Assembly (NCBI GenBank): GCA_963678705.1
Contig: OY783216.1
Coordinates: 11,718,001-11,782,000, forward strand
Direction: 5' to 3'
Origin: Panorpa germanica
Taxonomy: Eukaryota > Arthropoda > Insecta > Mecoptera > Panorpidae
Length of the DNA: 64,000 bases
Part shown: in pieces, positions 20,927-33,207 of the stretch
Numbering within the stretch: position 1 is the first letter of the stretch
Layout: each line of letters begins with the position of its first letter
Notes under the pieces: generated by a model
Database searches by the model: none
The model's input: only the letters and a program-made list of their open reading frames with translations
Told to the model about the DNA's origin: nothing
Translations under genes and position numbers: made by a program

Positions 20927-23900
20927 ACACTGGTTTCTAGCTGTCAAACATTTTTAAAAAAACTTATTTTAGAGTATATTAGCACAATATTAAAATAAAC
21001 TTAAATACATTTCGTTAGAAGAAGTATTTATATAATATATTTAATTTTTTTCATTAATTAATTTCTCACTTTTCATCACTTTTTTCACCTAAAGTAGCAG
21101 ATGCCGATCGAACACACACACAGTAGATAGGTATCACTTGTGTTGCAATTCAAAATTAACGTCTTTGGTAACTAATATGTAGTTCTTCCTTTTTCTGTTA
21201 AGTACCATCTGTCTTGCCAAAGGCAAGGATCATCATCTTTGTTTTACTTGAAGATATAGCCATTTTGTGTAGCTTTAAGAAACTACACATTTTATCAAAA
21301 CATACGTTTACACAACCTTTCGAGTAAGAAACACAGTCCTCGTCGAATACCATGTTCCAGAGTTAAGGACAACCATTAGATAGTTGCCTCTTTTTATGGA
21401 ACGGTAATCGGTTTGTAAAATTATTGTTTAATAATGAATATAGTTCTCCATAGTGCAGTAGACGTTCCTAGAGATTTTTGCCGGCCTAATTCTTCGAAGT
21501 GCACTTGGCCACCAGACATTATTAAAGGCACCTTGGAATTTCTATAAATTCTATATAGTAATATAATATGAGACAAGTTATGTTTTTGTTTTTGTTATCT
21601 TGGTATAGTGTGATTGTTCATGAACAATCAGTCACAATTTTTAAGAAAACCATATATATTGTTTACTTATAACAATTAATACACTCTCTTTATTATTTGA
21701 AACTCGCTTTTATACGAGTATAAACTAATTTTTATGTATTAATATTATTTATAGTTAATGTTATTTGACTTACTTGATAGTGAGCTGCAACCTTTTGTTT
21801 TCCGTATATTTGTAGTGTTTATATGAGGTCTTCCTTATAAAGGTCTACAGATTTCTTGAATTTCTCAACCAGTTGATGTTTTAGGACTAACACTATCCTA
21901 ATTATTATCAATTTCTTTATCTATCGCACTTATTATTGTTTTATCTCAAAAACGACAAAGTTACAGTTTTGAGGTTATTTTCATAAGACCGCGTGTACGC
22001 GTCATATATATATATATTTAGTTATATTTTTCAACACTGGTATCTAACTGTCAAACATTTTTAAAAACACTTATTTTAGAGTATATTAGCACAATATTAA
22101 AATAAACTTAAATACATTTCGTTAGAAGAAGTATTTATATAATATATTTAACTTTTTTCCGTAATTAATTTCTCTCTTTTAATCTTTTTTTTCACCTAGA
22201 GTAGCAGATGCCGATCAAACACACACACAGTAGATAGGTACCACTTGTGTTGCAATTCAAAATTAACGTCTTTGTTAACCAATATGTAGTTCTTCCTTTT
22301 TCTGTTAAGTACCATCTGTCTTGCCAAAGGCAAGTATCATCATCTTTGTTTTACTTGAAGATATAGCCATTTTGTGTAGCTTCAAGAAACTACACATTTT
22401 ATTAAAACATACGTTTACACAACCTTTCGAGAAAGAAACACAGTCCTCGTCGAACACCATGCTTCAGAGTTAAGGACAACCATTAGTTGCCTCTTTTTAT
22501 ATAACGGTAATCGGTTTGTAAAATTTATGTTTAACAATAAATATAGTTCTCCATAGTGCAGTAGACGTTCCTAGAGATTTTTGCCGGCCTAATTCTTCGA
22601 AGAACACTTGGCCACCAGACATTATTAAAGGCACCCTGGAATTTCTATAAATTCTATATAGTATTATGATATGCGACAAGTTATGTTTTTTTTTTGTTAT
22701 CTTGGTATAGTGTGATTGTTCATGAACAATCATTCACAATTTTCAAGAAAACCATATATATTGTTTACTTATAACAATTAATACACTCTCTTTATTATTT
22801 GAAACTCGCTTTTATACGAGTATAAACTAATTTTTATGTATTAATATTATTTATAGTTAATGTTATTTGACTTACTTGATAGTGAGCTGCAACCTTTTGT
22901 TTTCCGTATATTTGTAGTGTTTATATAAGGTCTTCCTTATAAAGGTCTACAGATTTCTTGAATTTTTCAACTGGTTGATGTTTAGGACTAACACTATCCT
23001 AATTATTATCAATTTCTTTATCTATCGCACTTATTATTGTTTTATCTCAAAAACGACAAAGTTACAGTTTTGAGGTTATTTTCATAAGACCGCGTGTACG
23101 CGTCATATATATATTTATTTAGTTATATTTTTCAACACTGGTTTCTAACTGTCAAACATATTTAAAAACACTTATTTTAGAGTATACTAGCACAATATTA
23201 AAATAAACTTAAATACATTTCGTTAGAAGAAGTATTTATATAATATATTTAATTTTTTTCCGTAACTAATTTCTCTCTTTTAATCATTTTTTTCACCTAG
23301 AGTAGCAGATGCCGATCAAACACACACACAGTAGATAGGTACCACTTGTGTTGCAATTCAAAATTAACGTCTTTGTTAACCAATATGTAGTTCTTCCTTT
23401 TTCTGTTAAGTACCGTCTGTCTTGCCAAAGGCAAGGATCATCATCTTTGTTTCACTTGAAGATATAGCCATTTTGTGTAGCTTCAAGAAACTACACATTT
23501 TATCAAAACATACGTTTACACAACCTTTCGAGTAAGAAACACAGTCCTCGTCAATTACCATGTTCCAGAGTTAAGAACAACCATTAGATAGTTGCCTCTT
23601 TTTATGGAACGGTAATCGGTTTGTAAAATTATTGTTTAACAATGAATATAGTTCTCCATAGTGCAGTAGACGTTCCTAGAGATTTTTGCCGGCCTAATTC
23701 TTCAAAGGGCACTTGGCCACCAGACATTATTAAAGGCACCCTGGAATTTCTATAAATTCTATATAGTATTATAATATGAGACAAGTTATGTTTTTTTTTT
23801 GTTATCATGGTATAGTGTGATTGTTCATGAACAATCAGTCACAATTTTCAAGAAAACCATATATATTGATTACTTATAAGAATTAATACACTCTCTTTAT

Positions 23901-26900
23901 TATTTGAAACTCGCTTTTATACGAGTATAAACTAATTTTTATGTATTAATATTATTTATAGTTAATGTTATTTGACTTACTTGATAGTGAGCTGCAACCT
24001 TTTGTTTTCCGTATATTTGTAGTGTTTATATGAGGTCTTCCTCATATAGGTCTACAGATTTCTTGAATTTCTCAACCAGTTGATGTTTTAGCACTAACAC
24101 TAACCTAATTATTATCAATTTCTTTATCTATCGCACTTATTATTGTTTTATCTCAAAAACGACAAAGTTACAGTTTTGAGGTTATTTTCATAAGACCGCG
24201 TGTACGCGTCATATATATATATATATATTTATTTATATATTTCAACACTGGTTTCTAACTGTCAAACATTTTTAAAAACACTTATTTTAGAGTATATTAG
24301 CACAATATTAAAATAAACTTAAATACATTTCGTTAGAAGAAGTATTTATATAATATATTTAATTTTTTTCTGTAATTAATTTCTCTCTTTTAATCACTTT
24401 TTTCACCTAAAGTAGCAGATGCCGATCGAACACACACACAGTAGATAGGTACCACTTGTGTTGCAATTTAAAATTAACGTCTTTGTTAACCAATATGTAG
24501 TTCTTCCTTTTTCTGTTAAGTACCATCTGTCTTGCCAAAGGCAAGGATCATCATCTTTGTTTTACTTAAAGATATAGCCATTTTGTGTAGCTTCAAGAAA
24601 CTACACATTTTATCAAAACATACGTTTACACAACCTTTCGAGAAAGAAACACAGTCCTCGTCGAACACCATGTTTCAGAGTTAAGGACAACCATTAGATA
24701 GTTGCCTCTTTTTATATAACGGTAATCGGTTTGTAAAATTAATGTTTAACAATAAATATAGTTCTCCATAGTGCAGTAGACGTTCCTAGAGATTTTTGCC
24801 GGCCTAATTCTTCGAAGAACACTTGGCCACCAGACATTATTAAAGGCACCCTGGAATTTTATATAAATTCTATATAGTATTATTATATGCGACAAGTTAT
24901 GTTTTTTTTTTTGTTATCTTGGTATAGTGTGATTGTTCATGAACAATCAGTCACAATTTTCAAGAAAACCATATATATTGTTTACTTATAACAATTAATA
25001 CACTCTCTTTATTATTTGAAACTCGCTTTTATACGAGTATAAACTAATTTTTATGTATTAATATTATTTATAGTTAATGTTATTTGACTTACTTGATAGT
25101 GAGCTGCAACCTTTTGTTTTCCGTATATTTGTAGTGTTTATATAAGGTCTTCCTTATAAAGGTCTACAGATTTCTTGAATTTCTCAACCGGTTGATGTTT
25201 AGGACTAACACTATCCTAATTATTATCAATTTCTTTATCTATCGCACTTATTATTGTTTTATCTCAAAAACGACAAATTTACAGTTTTGAGGTTATTTTC
25301 ATAAGACCGCGTGTACGCGTCATATATATATATATTTAGTTATATTTTTCAACACTGGTTTCTAACTGTCAAACATTTTTAAAAACACTTATTTTAGAGT
25401 ATACTAGCACAATATTAAAATAAACTTAAATACATTTCGTTGGAAGAAGTATTTATATAATATATTTAATTTTTTTCCGTAATTAATTTCTCTCTTTTAA
25501 TCATTTTTTTCACCTAGAGTAGCAGATGCCGATGAAACACACACACAGTAGATAGGTACCACTTGTGTTGCAATTCAAAATTAACGTCTTTGTTAACCAA
25601 TATGTAGTTCTTCCTTTTTCTGTTAAGTACCGTCTGTCTTGCCAAAGGCAAGGATCATCATCTTTGTTTCACTTGAAGATATAGCCATTTTGTGTAGCTT
25701 CAAGAAACTACACATTTTATCAAAACATACGCTTACACAACCTTTCGAGTAAGAAACACAGTCCTCGTCAAATACCATGTTCCAGAGTTAAGGACAACCA
25801 TTAGATAGTTGCCTCTTTTTATGGAACGGTAATCGGTTTGTAAAATTATTGTTTAACAATGAATATAGTTCTCCATAGTGCAGTAGACGTTCCTAGAGAT
25901 TTTTGCCGGCCTAATTCTTCGAAGGGCACTTGGCCACCAGACATTATTAAAGGCACCCTGGAATTTCTATAAATTCTATATAGTATTATAATATGAGACA
26001 AGTTATGTTTTTTTTTTGTTATCTTGGTATAGTGTGATTGTTCATGAACAATCAGTCACAATTTTCAAGAAAACCATATATATTAATTACTTATAACAAT
26101 TAATACACTCTCTTTATTATTTGAAACTCGCTTTTATACGAGTATAAACTAATTTTTATGTATTAATATTATTTATAGTTAATGTTATTTGACTTACTTG
26201 ATAGTGAGCTGCAACCTTTTGTTTTCCGTATATTTGTAGTGTTTATATGAGGTCTTCCTTATATAGGTCTACAGATTTCTTGAATTTCTCAACCAGTTGA
26301 TGTTTTAGCACTAACACTAACCTAATTATTATCAATTTCTTTATCTATCGCACTTATTATTGTTTTATCTCAAAAACGACAAAGTTACAGTTTTGAGGTT
26401 ATTTTCATAAGACCGCGTGTACGCGTCATATATATATATATATATATTTATTTATATATTTCAACACTGGTTTCTAACTGTCAAACATTTCTAAAAACAC
26501 TTATTTTAGAGTATATTAGCACAATATTAAAATAAACTTAAATACATTTCGTTAGAAGAAGTATTTATATAATATATTTAATTTTTTTCTGTAATTAATT
26601 TCTCTCTTTTAATCACTTTTTTCACCTTAAGTAGCAGATGCCGATCGAACACACACACAGTAGATAGGTACCACTTGTGTTGCAATTTAAAATTAACGTC
26701 TTTGTTAACCAATATGTAGTTCTTCCTTTTTCTGTTAAGTACCATCTGTCTTGCCAAAGGCAAGGATCATTATCTTTGTTTTACTTAAAGATATAGCCAT
26801 TTTGTGTAGCTTCAAGAAACTACACATTTTATCAAAACATACGTTTACACAACCTTTCGAGTAAGAAACACAGTCCTCGTCGAATACCATGTTCCAGAGT

Positions 26901-27094
26901 TGAGGACAACCATTAGATAGTTGCCTCTTTTTATGGAACGGTAATCGGTTTGTAAAATTAATGTTTAACAATAAATATTGTTCTCCATAGTGCAGTAGAC
27001 GTTCCTAGAGATTTTTGCCGGCCTAATTCTTCGAAGGGCACTTGGCCACCAGACATTATTAAAGGCACCCTGGAATTTCTATAAATTCTATATA

Positions 27095-27351
27095 AGTAGA
27101 GGGTTTGTGAGAGTTCTGGAACCTCCCATGGGAGGGAATTTAAGTATAGGTAAGCGACGTACGTCCCATGTTATTAGTATAGGAGAATAAATACAAGGTG
27201 TCTAAAAAGGGTTGCCAGTATATGAAATATATGAAAATATTGAAATTATTGAAGTTTTATGCTTGGAATAGGGTGTTCCAGAATAATATTTATAGGTATA
27301 TAATTATATGTAATGTTATAATAATAGAATTATAATACACCTACGTTTCAT
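27095..27351. other. Unique left terminal region of the Polinton-like element
   Basis: No gene is seen. It begins AGTAGAGGGTTTGTGAG and contains a 14-bp perfect palindrome CCTCCCATGGGAGG at 27122-27135. It is otherwise AT-rich and leads into the 153-bp array. It is a candidate terminal inverted repeat end. Confidence 0.5.
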
Positions 27352-29109
27352 GTTTTTTATTTTTTAGAAATTAAATCCGCCATTTTGACTAAAATTTTTT
27401 TACTTTCGTTTTCTAAACGTGTTCTCCTGTTAGGATGTTGGTACTGATGGGGGATAAATTTTTTATCAAAAATGCAATATCTTCAATCGTTTACAAGATA
27501 TTTAAAGTTTTATTTTTTAGAAATTAAATCCGCCATTTTGACTAAAATTTTTTTACTTTCGTCTTCTAAACGTGTTCTCCTGTTAGGGTATTGGTACTGA
27601 TGGGGGATAAATTTTTTATCAAAAATGCAATATCTTCAACCGTTTACGAGATATTTAAAGTTTTATTTTTTAGAAATTAAATCCGCCATTTTGACTAAAA
27701 TTTTTTTACTTTCGTCTTCTAATCGTGTTCTCCTGTTAGGGTATTGGTACTGATGGGGGATAAATTTTTTATCAAAAATGCAATATCTTCAACCGTTTAC
27801 GAGATATTTAAAGTTTTATTTTTTAGAAATTAAATCCGCCATTTTGACTAAAATTTTTTTACTTTTGTCTTCTAAACGTGTTCTCCTGTTAGGGTATTGG
27901 TACTGATGGGGGATAAATTTTTTATCAAAAATGCAATATCTTCAACCGTTTACGAGATATTTAAAAATTTATTTTTTAGAAATTAAATCCGCCATTTTGA
28001 CTAAAATTTTTTTACTTTCGTCTTCTAATCGTGTTCTCCTGTTAGGGTATTGGTACTGATGGGGGATAAATTTTTTATCAAAAATGCAATATCTTCAACC
28101 GTTTACGAGATATTTAAAGTTTTATTTTTTAGAAATTAAATCCGCCATTTTGACTAAAATTTTTTTACTTTCGTCTTCTAATCGTGTTCTCCTGTTAGGG
28201 TATTGGTACTGATGGGGGATAAATTTTTTATCAAAAATGCAATATCTTCAACCGTTTACGAGATATTTAAAGTTTTATTTTTTAGAAATTAAATCCGCCA
28301 TTTTGACTAAAATTTTTTTACTTTCGTCTTCTAAACGTGTTCTCCTGTTAGGGTATTGGTACTGATGGGGGATAAATTTTTTAACAAAAATGCAATATCT
28401 TCAACCGTTTACGAGATATTTAAAGTTTTATTTTTTAGAAATTAAATCCGCCATTATGACTAAAATTTTTTTACTTTCGTCTTCTAATCGTGTTCTCCTG
28501 TTAGGGTATTGGTACTGATGGGGGATAAATTTTTTATCAAAAATGCAATATCTTCAACCGTTTACGAGATATTTAAAGTTTTATTTTTTAGAAATTAAAT
28601 CCGCCATTTTGACTAAAATTTTTTTACTTTCGTCTTCTAAACGTGTTCTCCTGTTAGGGTATTGGTACTGATGGGGGATAAATTTTTTATCAAAAATGCA
28701 ATATCTTCAACCGTTTACGAGATATTTAAAGTTTTACTTTTTAGAAATTAAATCCGCCATTTTGACTAAAATTTTTTTACTTTCGTCTTCTAAACGTGTT
28801 CTCCTGTTAGGGTATTGGTACTGATGGGGGATAAATTTTTTATCAAAAATGCAATAACTTCAACCGTTTACGAGATATTTAAAGTTTTATTTTTTTAGAA
28901 ATTAAATCCGCCATTTTGACTAAAATTTTTTTACTTTCGTCTTCTAAACGTGTTCTCCTGTTAGGATATTGGTACTGATGGGGGATAAATTTTTTATCAA
29001 AAATGCAATATCTTCAACCGTTTACGAGATATTTAAAGTTTTATTTTTTAGAAATTAAATCCGCCATTTTGACTAAAATTTTTTTACTTATGTCTTGTAA
29101 ATGTGTTCT
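27352..29109. repeat. 153-bp tandem array, about 11.5 copies
   Basis: CCGCCATTTTGAC recurs at 27377, 27530, 27683, 27836, 27989, 28142 and onward every 153 bp, with one 1-bp insertion near 28891. Copies differ by one or a few bases (AAACGTG/AATCGTG, TTATCAAA/TTAACAAA). Units hold ATTTTTTTACTTTCGTCTTCT and CAACCGTTTACGAGATATTT. The array is unrelated to the 1.1-kb satellite and sits inside the Polinton-like element, in the place of a terminal repeat region. Confidence 0.95.
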
Positions 29110-29140
29110 TTAAATATCATATGGTATTTACAGAAATATA

Positions 29141-29210
29141 CGATGATAGCCGAAGATAGCCGATGATAGCCGATGATAGCCGAAGATAGCCGATGATATC
29201 CGAAGATGCA
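29141..29210. repeat. 10-bp microsatellite, seven units
   Basis: Units are CGATGATAGC and CGAAGATAGC, alternating irregularly, with the last two degenerate. The repeat lies between the 153-bp array and the polymerase gene. Positions 29211-29367 are AT-rich with no gene and would hold the polymerase promoter and leader. Confidence 0.9.
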
Positions 29211-29367
29211 CAAAGATTATTGCTTAAATAGATATATTTAACATTTTTTTATTTAATATTGTTGAATGCAGTTGAATGAGAACATCTGTTGAAAAAAGAA
29301 CTGCAAATATATAATATTTTTTTTATAATAAGAAGAAAATAATAAGTGTTAAAAAAAGATTTATGAG

Positions 29368-32300
29368 ATGTATACCTGCAAAGAGTGTAATACATTATTT
29401 TCAAGATTAGATAATCTGAAACGTCATGAAAATGTATCTTGTAATTCAAATAAATTTTTGTGTGAATATTGTGGTTTAACATATACAAATATAAGAAATT
29501 ATACTAATCATTTATTGAAAATACATCAAATTGAATTTGAGTGTAATAATAAACGCAAATTGGATGCTGAACCTGAAATATCAAGTAAACGATCCAAAAC
29601 GGAGTTAATTGAGAGTTCATTAACTAAAAAGAAAATTACGGATTGGTGTAATGCATGCAAAAGTAATGTGTTAAATAAAAATCTATATAACCATTATAGA
29701 AGTAATGAGCATAAAAGACTAGCAAGTGTAGATGTAGAATGCGATAATGATATACAAAAAATTACTTCAGCATTTAAAAATCGTATTGCGGCATATAGAT
29801 TACATACCAAAGAAATGTTTAACAGTATTAAAGAATATATGATATTTTTTCAAAATAAAGTATTCGTGTTATTGGGAAAGTATTTGGAAGAATTTAATAC
29901 AATTAAAGTAAATATTGAATTATTTGGTTTATATGTAAAATATAATAAAGATGAGGAGTTATTAATTGATATAAAATCTTTTAACACTAAAAATAAAGTG
30001 ATTAATAAATCCATTGATCTAAAGGAAATATATAATAATTTTAGAAAAGTTATTGAAATAAAAAGTGAAGAATTTCAACAACGTGATTCAGGATGGAGTC
30101 TTAAAGAGATAATGCATTTGGAAATAAATATTAACAGATATAATCCTTTGCGGGGATCATCTTATATTGATTTACCAAAGAAAGTTAAAGATAAAAAGGC
30201 TATAGTAAATGTAGTAAATAATGATCAAGCTTGCTTTATGTGGGCTATAACTTCAGCATTGTATCCAGCATCAAAAGGTATGACTAGAGTTACATCATAT
30301 CCACATTATTCAAAAGTACTTAATTCAAATGGTATAGAATTACCGATGAAATTAAAAGATATTAGAACATTTGAGCATAATAATGATATAAGTGTGAATG
30401 TATATGGACTTGAAAATAATTCCATTGTGGGACCGTTGCATTATACATCTAAGAAGAAGAAACAACATGTTAATTTATTGTATATTGAAGATTTGAGTAA
30501 TGGACATTATTGTTGGATTAAAAATATGTCAAGATTAATAAGAAGTCAATTTACTAAGCATAATGGTAAACAATTTTTGTGTGATGGATGCTTTTCATTT
30601 TTTAACACAGAAGATCAGTTAAATAGACATTTAGAATATGATTGCAATAAGATATATACAATCCTTCCTTCTAAGTATAAGGCTAAAGATAAATTAGGTA
30701 ATATGAGACCTCAAAACATTTTAAAATTTGATAATTATAAGAATAAATTACGCGTTCCATTTGTGATATATGGAGATTTTGAAACATTATTAAAACCCAT
30801 TAGTACTTGTTATCCTGATACTAATACATCATTTTCAAATAATATTCAAATTCATGAACCATATTCTTTTGCTTATTATATTAAATGTTCCTTTAATGAT
30901 TCCTTAAGTAAGTTTGTTACGTACAGAGGTATTAATTGCGTTAAAGTATTTATTGAAACAATAACTGAAGACGCTAAACAAATTTATAAAATCTTAAATA
31001 AAGTGAAACCTTTAAATAAATTATCTGATTGGCAACAACAGGAATATGATGAAGCTTCTATTTGCCATATTTGTGAAGGTATCCTCAAAGGTGATAAAGT
31101 GTTAGATCATTGTCATTTAACTGGTAATTACCGAGGAGCTGCTCATAATCATTGCAATTTAAAATTTACAATTCCAAAGTTTATACCTGTCATATTCCAT
31201 AACTTAAGTAATTACGATAGCCATATAATTGTAAAAGAATTAGGTAATGATAGTGAAAAAATTGAAGTTATTCCAGAAAATAAGGAAAAGTATATATCTT
31301 TTACGAAACATATTTTGGTGGAATCAAAAGTCGATAAAAATGATAAAGTTCATAACTGCTATATTAAACTTAGATTTATTGATTCTTTACGATTTATGCA
31401 TTCTAGTTTAGAAACACTTGCAAAAAATTTATTATCAGAACAATTTTTCGAATTAAAAAAATTCTATCCGAATGAAAATCATTTCAATTTATTAAAACGT
31501 AAAGGTGTATTTCCTTATGAATATGTAAATAGTAGGGATATGCTTAATGAATCTGAGTTGCCATCTCAAAATAATTTTTATAGCTCACTTAATGGCTGTA
31601 ATATATCTGACGATGATTACAATCATGCCAAAATGGTTTGGTATGCATTTGAAATGAAAACATTGGGGGAATATTCAGACTTATATTTAAAGATCGATGT
31701 TCTGTTGTTAACAGATATTTTTGAAAATTTTCGAGATGTGTGCTATAAAACATATAATTTAGATCCCTGTCAATATTATACAGCACCAGGACTTTCTTGG
31801 GATGCTATGTTAAAGTATACAAGTATTGAATTAGAACTTTTAACAGATATTGATATGTTACATTTTATTAAAAAAGGTATAAGAGGTGGAATATCACAAT
31901 GCTCTCACAGACATGGAATTGCAAATAATAAATATATGTCCAATTATGATTCAAATAAGGATTCTCAATATTTAATGTATTGGGATGCAAATAACTTATA
32001 TGGTTGGGCTATGAGTCAATATTTACCACATGAGGGATTTAAATGGTTAGATACATATAAATTACAAACATTTAATGTAGAAGCTATTGAAGATAACTCA
32101 GACGTTGGTTATATATTAGAAGTCGATTTAAGATATCCTAATTATTTGCACGATGAACACAATGATCTACCTTTCTGTGCCGAAAATATTAAACCACCTA
32201 GCATTAAAACAAATGACGTTAAATTAATACCAAATCTAAATAACAAGTATAATTATGTGCTTCACTATAGATCGTTAAAGCAATGTCTTAAAAATAATCT

Positions 32301-33207
32301 GAAAATAGATAAAATTCATAGAATTTTGGAATTTAAACAGTCTGATTGGTTAAAAAGTTATATTGATCTAAATACATTAAAAAGAAAGAACTCTGCAAAT
32401 GCATTTGAGAAAGACTTTTTTAAATTAATGAATAATTCAGTTTATGGTAAAACAATGGAAAATGTAGATAAACGAGTCGATGTAAAGTTAATAACTCATT
32501 GGGATAATATAGGAAAAAAAATGGGTGCTAATACACTTATAAGTAAACCAAACTATCATAGTTGTTCTATATTTCATGAAAACTTAGTTGCTATTCAAAT
32601 GCAAAAACTTAAGGTTTTTTATAATAAACCATTGTATTTAGGATTAAGTGTACTTGATATATCAAAAACTTTAATATACGATTTTCATTATGATTTCATC
32701 AAAAAAATCTATAAAGGTAATGCTAAATTGTTGTATACAGATACAGATTCATTAATATATCAAATTAAAACAGATGATATATATGACGATATTAAGTGTA
32801 ATCTAGATAAATTTGATACATCTAATTATCCATTTAATAATGAATTTTCATTACCTTTAATGAACAAAGCTAAATTAGGCTTAATGAAAGATGAATGCGC
32901 GGGTAGTATAATTTGGGAGTTTGTTGGGTTAAGATCAAAAATGTATGCAATTGATATTGAGGGTTCATGCACAGCTAAAGCAAAAGGAATTAAGAAAAAT
33001 ATTGTAAACAAATTCAATATTAAAGATTATGTAAATTGTTTATCTCAGGATAACATATTATTGATCACAATGAATACCTTTAAATCGATTAAGCATACAA
33101 TTTATACTCAAATGATAAGTAAAGTAGGTCTTAGTGGAAATGATAATAAAAGATATGTATTAACTGATGGTATAAGTACTTTAGCACATGGACATTATAA
33201 AATTTAG
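29368..33207 (+). CDS. polB: Polinton/Maverick-type DNA polymerase B with zinc fingers, OTU-like and endonuclease VII-like domains
   Basis: The protein has 1,279 residues and is intact. The N-terminus holds C2H2-like fingers (C4/C7/H20/C25; C32/C35/H48/H53; C94/C97/H109/H115). Residues ~280-395 carry DQACFMWAITSALYP (D286, C289) and GHYCWI (H380), a possible OTU-type cysteine protease; such domains are known in some Polinton/adintovirus polymerases. Another finger is at C405-C426. A 3'-5' exonuclease has Exo I YGDFET (D470/E472), Exo II FHNLSNYDSH (~610-619) and Exo III YLKID (Y773/D777). Between Exo I and II sits C566/C569 with DHCHLTGNYRGAAHNHC (580-596), an endonuclease VII-like HNH motif. 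Polymerase motifs are A DANNLYGWAM (873), B KLMNNSVYG (1019-1027) and C YTDTDS (D1125/D1127). The C-terminus is TLAHGHYKI. Role: protein-primed replication of the element. The ATG at 29368 opens directly into the first finger. Confidence 0.93.
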   Translation: MYTCKECNTLFSRLDNLKRHENVSCNSNKFLCEYCGLTYTNIRNYTNHLLKIHQIEFECNNKRKLDAEPEISSKRSKTELIESSLTKKKITDWCNACKSNVLNKNLYNHYRSNEHKRLASVDVECDNDIQKITSAFKNRIAAYRLHTKEMFNSIKEYMIFFQNKVFVLLGKYLEEFNTIKVNIELFGLYVKYNKDEELLIDIKSFNTKNKVINKSIDLKEIYNNFRKVIEIKSEEFQQRDSGWSLKEIMHLEININRYNPLRGSSYIDLPKKVKDKKAIVNVVNNDQACFMWAITSALYPASKGMTRVTSYPHYSKVLNSNGIELPMKLKDIRTFEHNNDISVNVYGLENNSIVGPLHYTSKKKKQHVNLLYIEDLSNGHYCWIKNMSRLIRSQFTKHNGKQFLCDGCFSFFNTEDQLNRHLEYDCNKIYTILPSKYKAKDKLGNMRPQNILKFDNYKNKLRVPFVIYGDFETLLKPISTCYPDTNTSFSNNIQIHEPYSFAYYIKCSFNDSLSKFVTYRGINCVKVFIETITEDAKQIYKILNKVKPLNKLSDWQQQEYDEASICHICEGILKGDKVLDHCHLTGNYRGAAHNHCNLKFTIPKFIPVIFHNLSNYDSHIIVKELGNDSEKIEVIPENKEKYISFTKHILVESKVDKNDKVHNCYIKLRFIDSLRFMHSSLETLAKNLLSEQFFELKKFYPNENHFNLLKRKGVFPYEYVNSRDMLNESELPSQNNFYSSLNGCNISDDDYNHAKMVWYAFEMKTLGEYSDLYLKIDVLLLTDIFENFRDVCYKTYNLDPCQYYTAPGLSWDAMLKYTSIELELLTDIDMLHFIKKGIRGGISQCSHRHGIANNKYMSNYDSNKDSQYLMYWDANNLYGWAMSQYLPHEGFKWLDTYKLQTFNVEAIEDNSDVGYILEVDLRYPNYLHDEHNDLPFCAENIKPPSIKTNDVKLIPNLNNKYNYVLHYRSLKQCLKNNLKIDKIHRILEFKQSDWLKSYIDLNTLKRKNSANAFEKDFFKLMNNSVYGKTMENVDKRVDVKLITHWDNIGKKMGANTLISKPNYHSCSIFHENLVAIQMQKLKVFYNKPLYLGLSVLDISKTLIYDFHYDFIKKIYKGNAKLLYTDTDSLIYQIKTDDIYDDIKCNLDKFDTSNYPFNNEFSLPLMNKAKLGLMKDECAGSIIWEFVGLRSKMYAIDIEGSCTAKAKGIKKNIVNKFNIKDYVNCLSQDNILLITMNTFKSIKHTIYTQMISKVGLSGNDNKRYVLTDGISTLAHGHYKI

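Larger units (their letters stand above)
16174..27094. repeat. ~1.1-kb satellite array, middle block
   Basis: The landmark GACGTTCC occurs at 17029, 18138, 19246, 20355, 21461, 22564, 23669, 24779, 25886 and 26998, a period of 1103-1112 bp. Monomers are of the left subfamily (GAGCTGCAACC, CGCGTGTACGCG, GTATATTAGC). The stretch 16492-18709 is closely repeated at 18710-20926, a two-monomer unit. The array stops at ATTCTATATA (27094), where a normal monomer would continue GTATTATAAT. Short open frames (for example 26971-26735) are monomer sequence, not supported genes. Confidence 0.95.

Noticed and set aside
22497-22733. 78-codon frame in the satellite
   Set aside because: Present only through chance lack of stops in one monomer; other copies are closed and no homology is recognised.
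27352-29109. CRISPR-like regular repeats
   Set aside because: Units are contiguous 153-bp tandem copies with no unique spacers, in eukaryotic repeat DNA.
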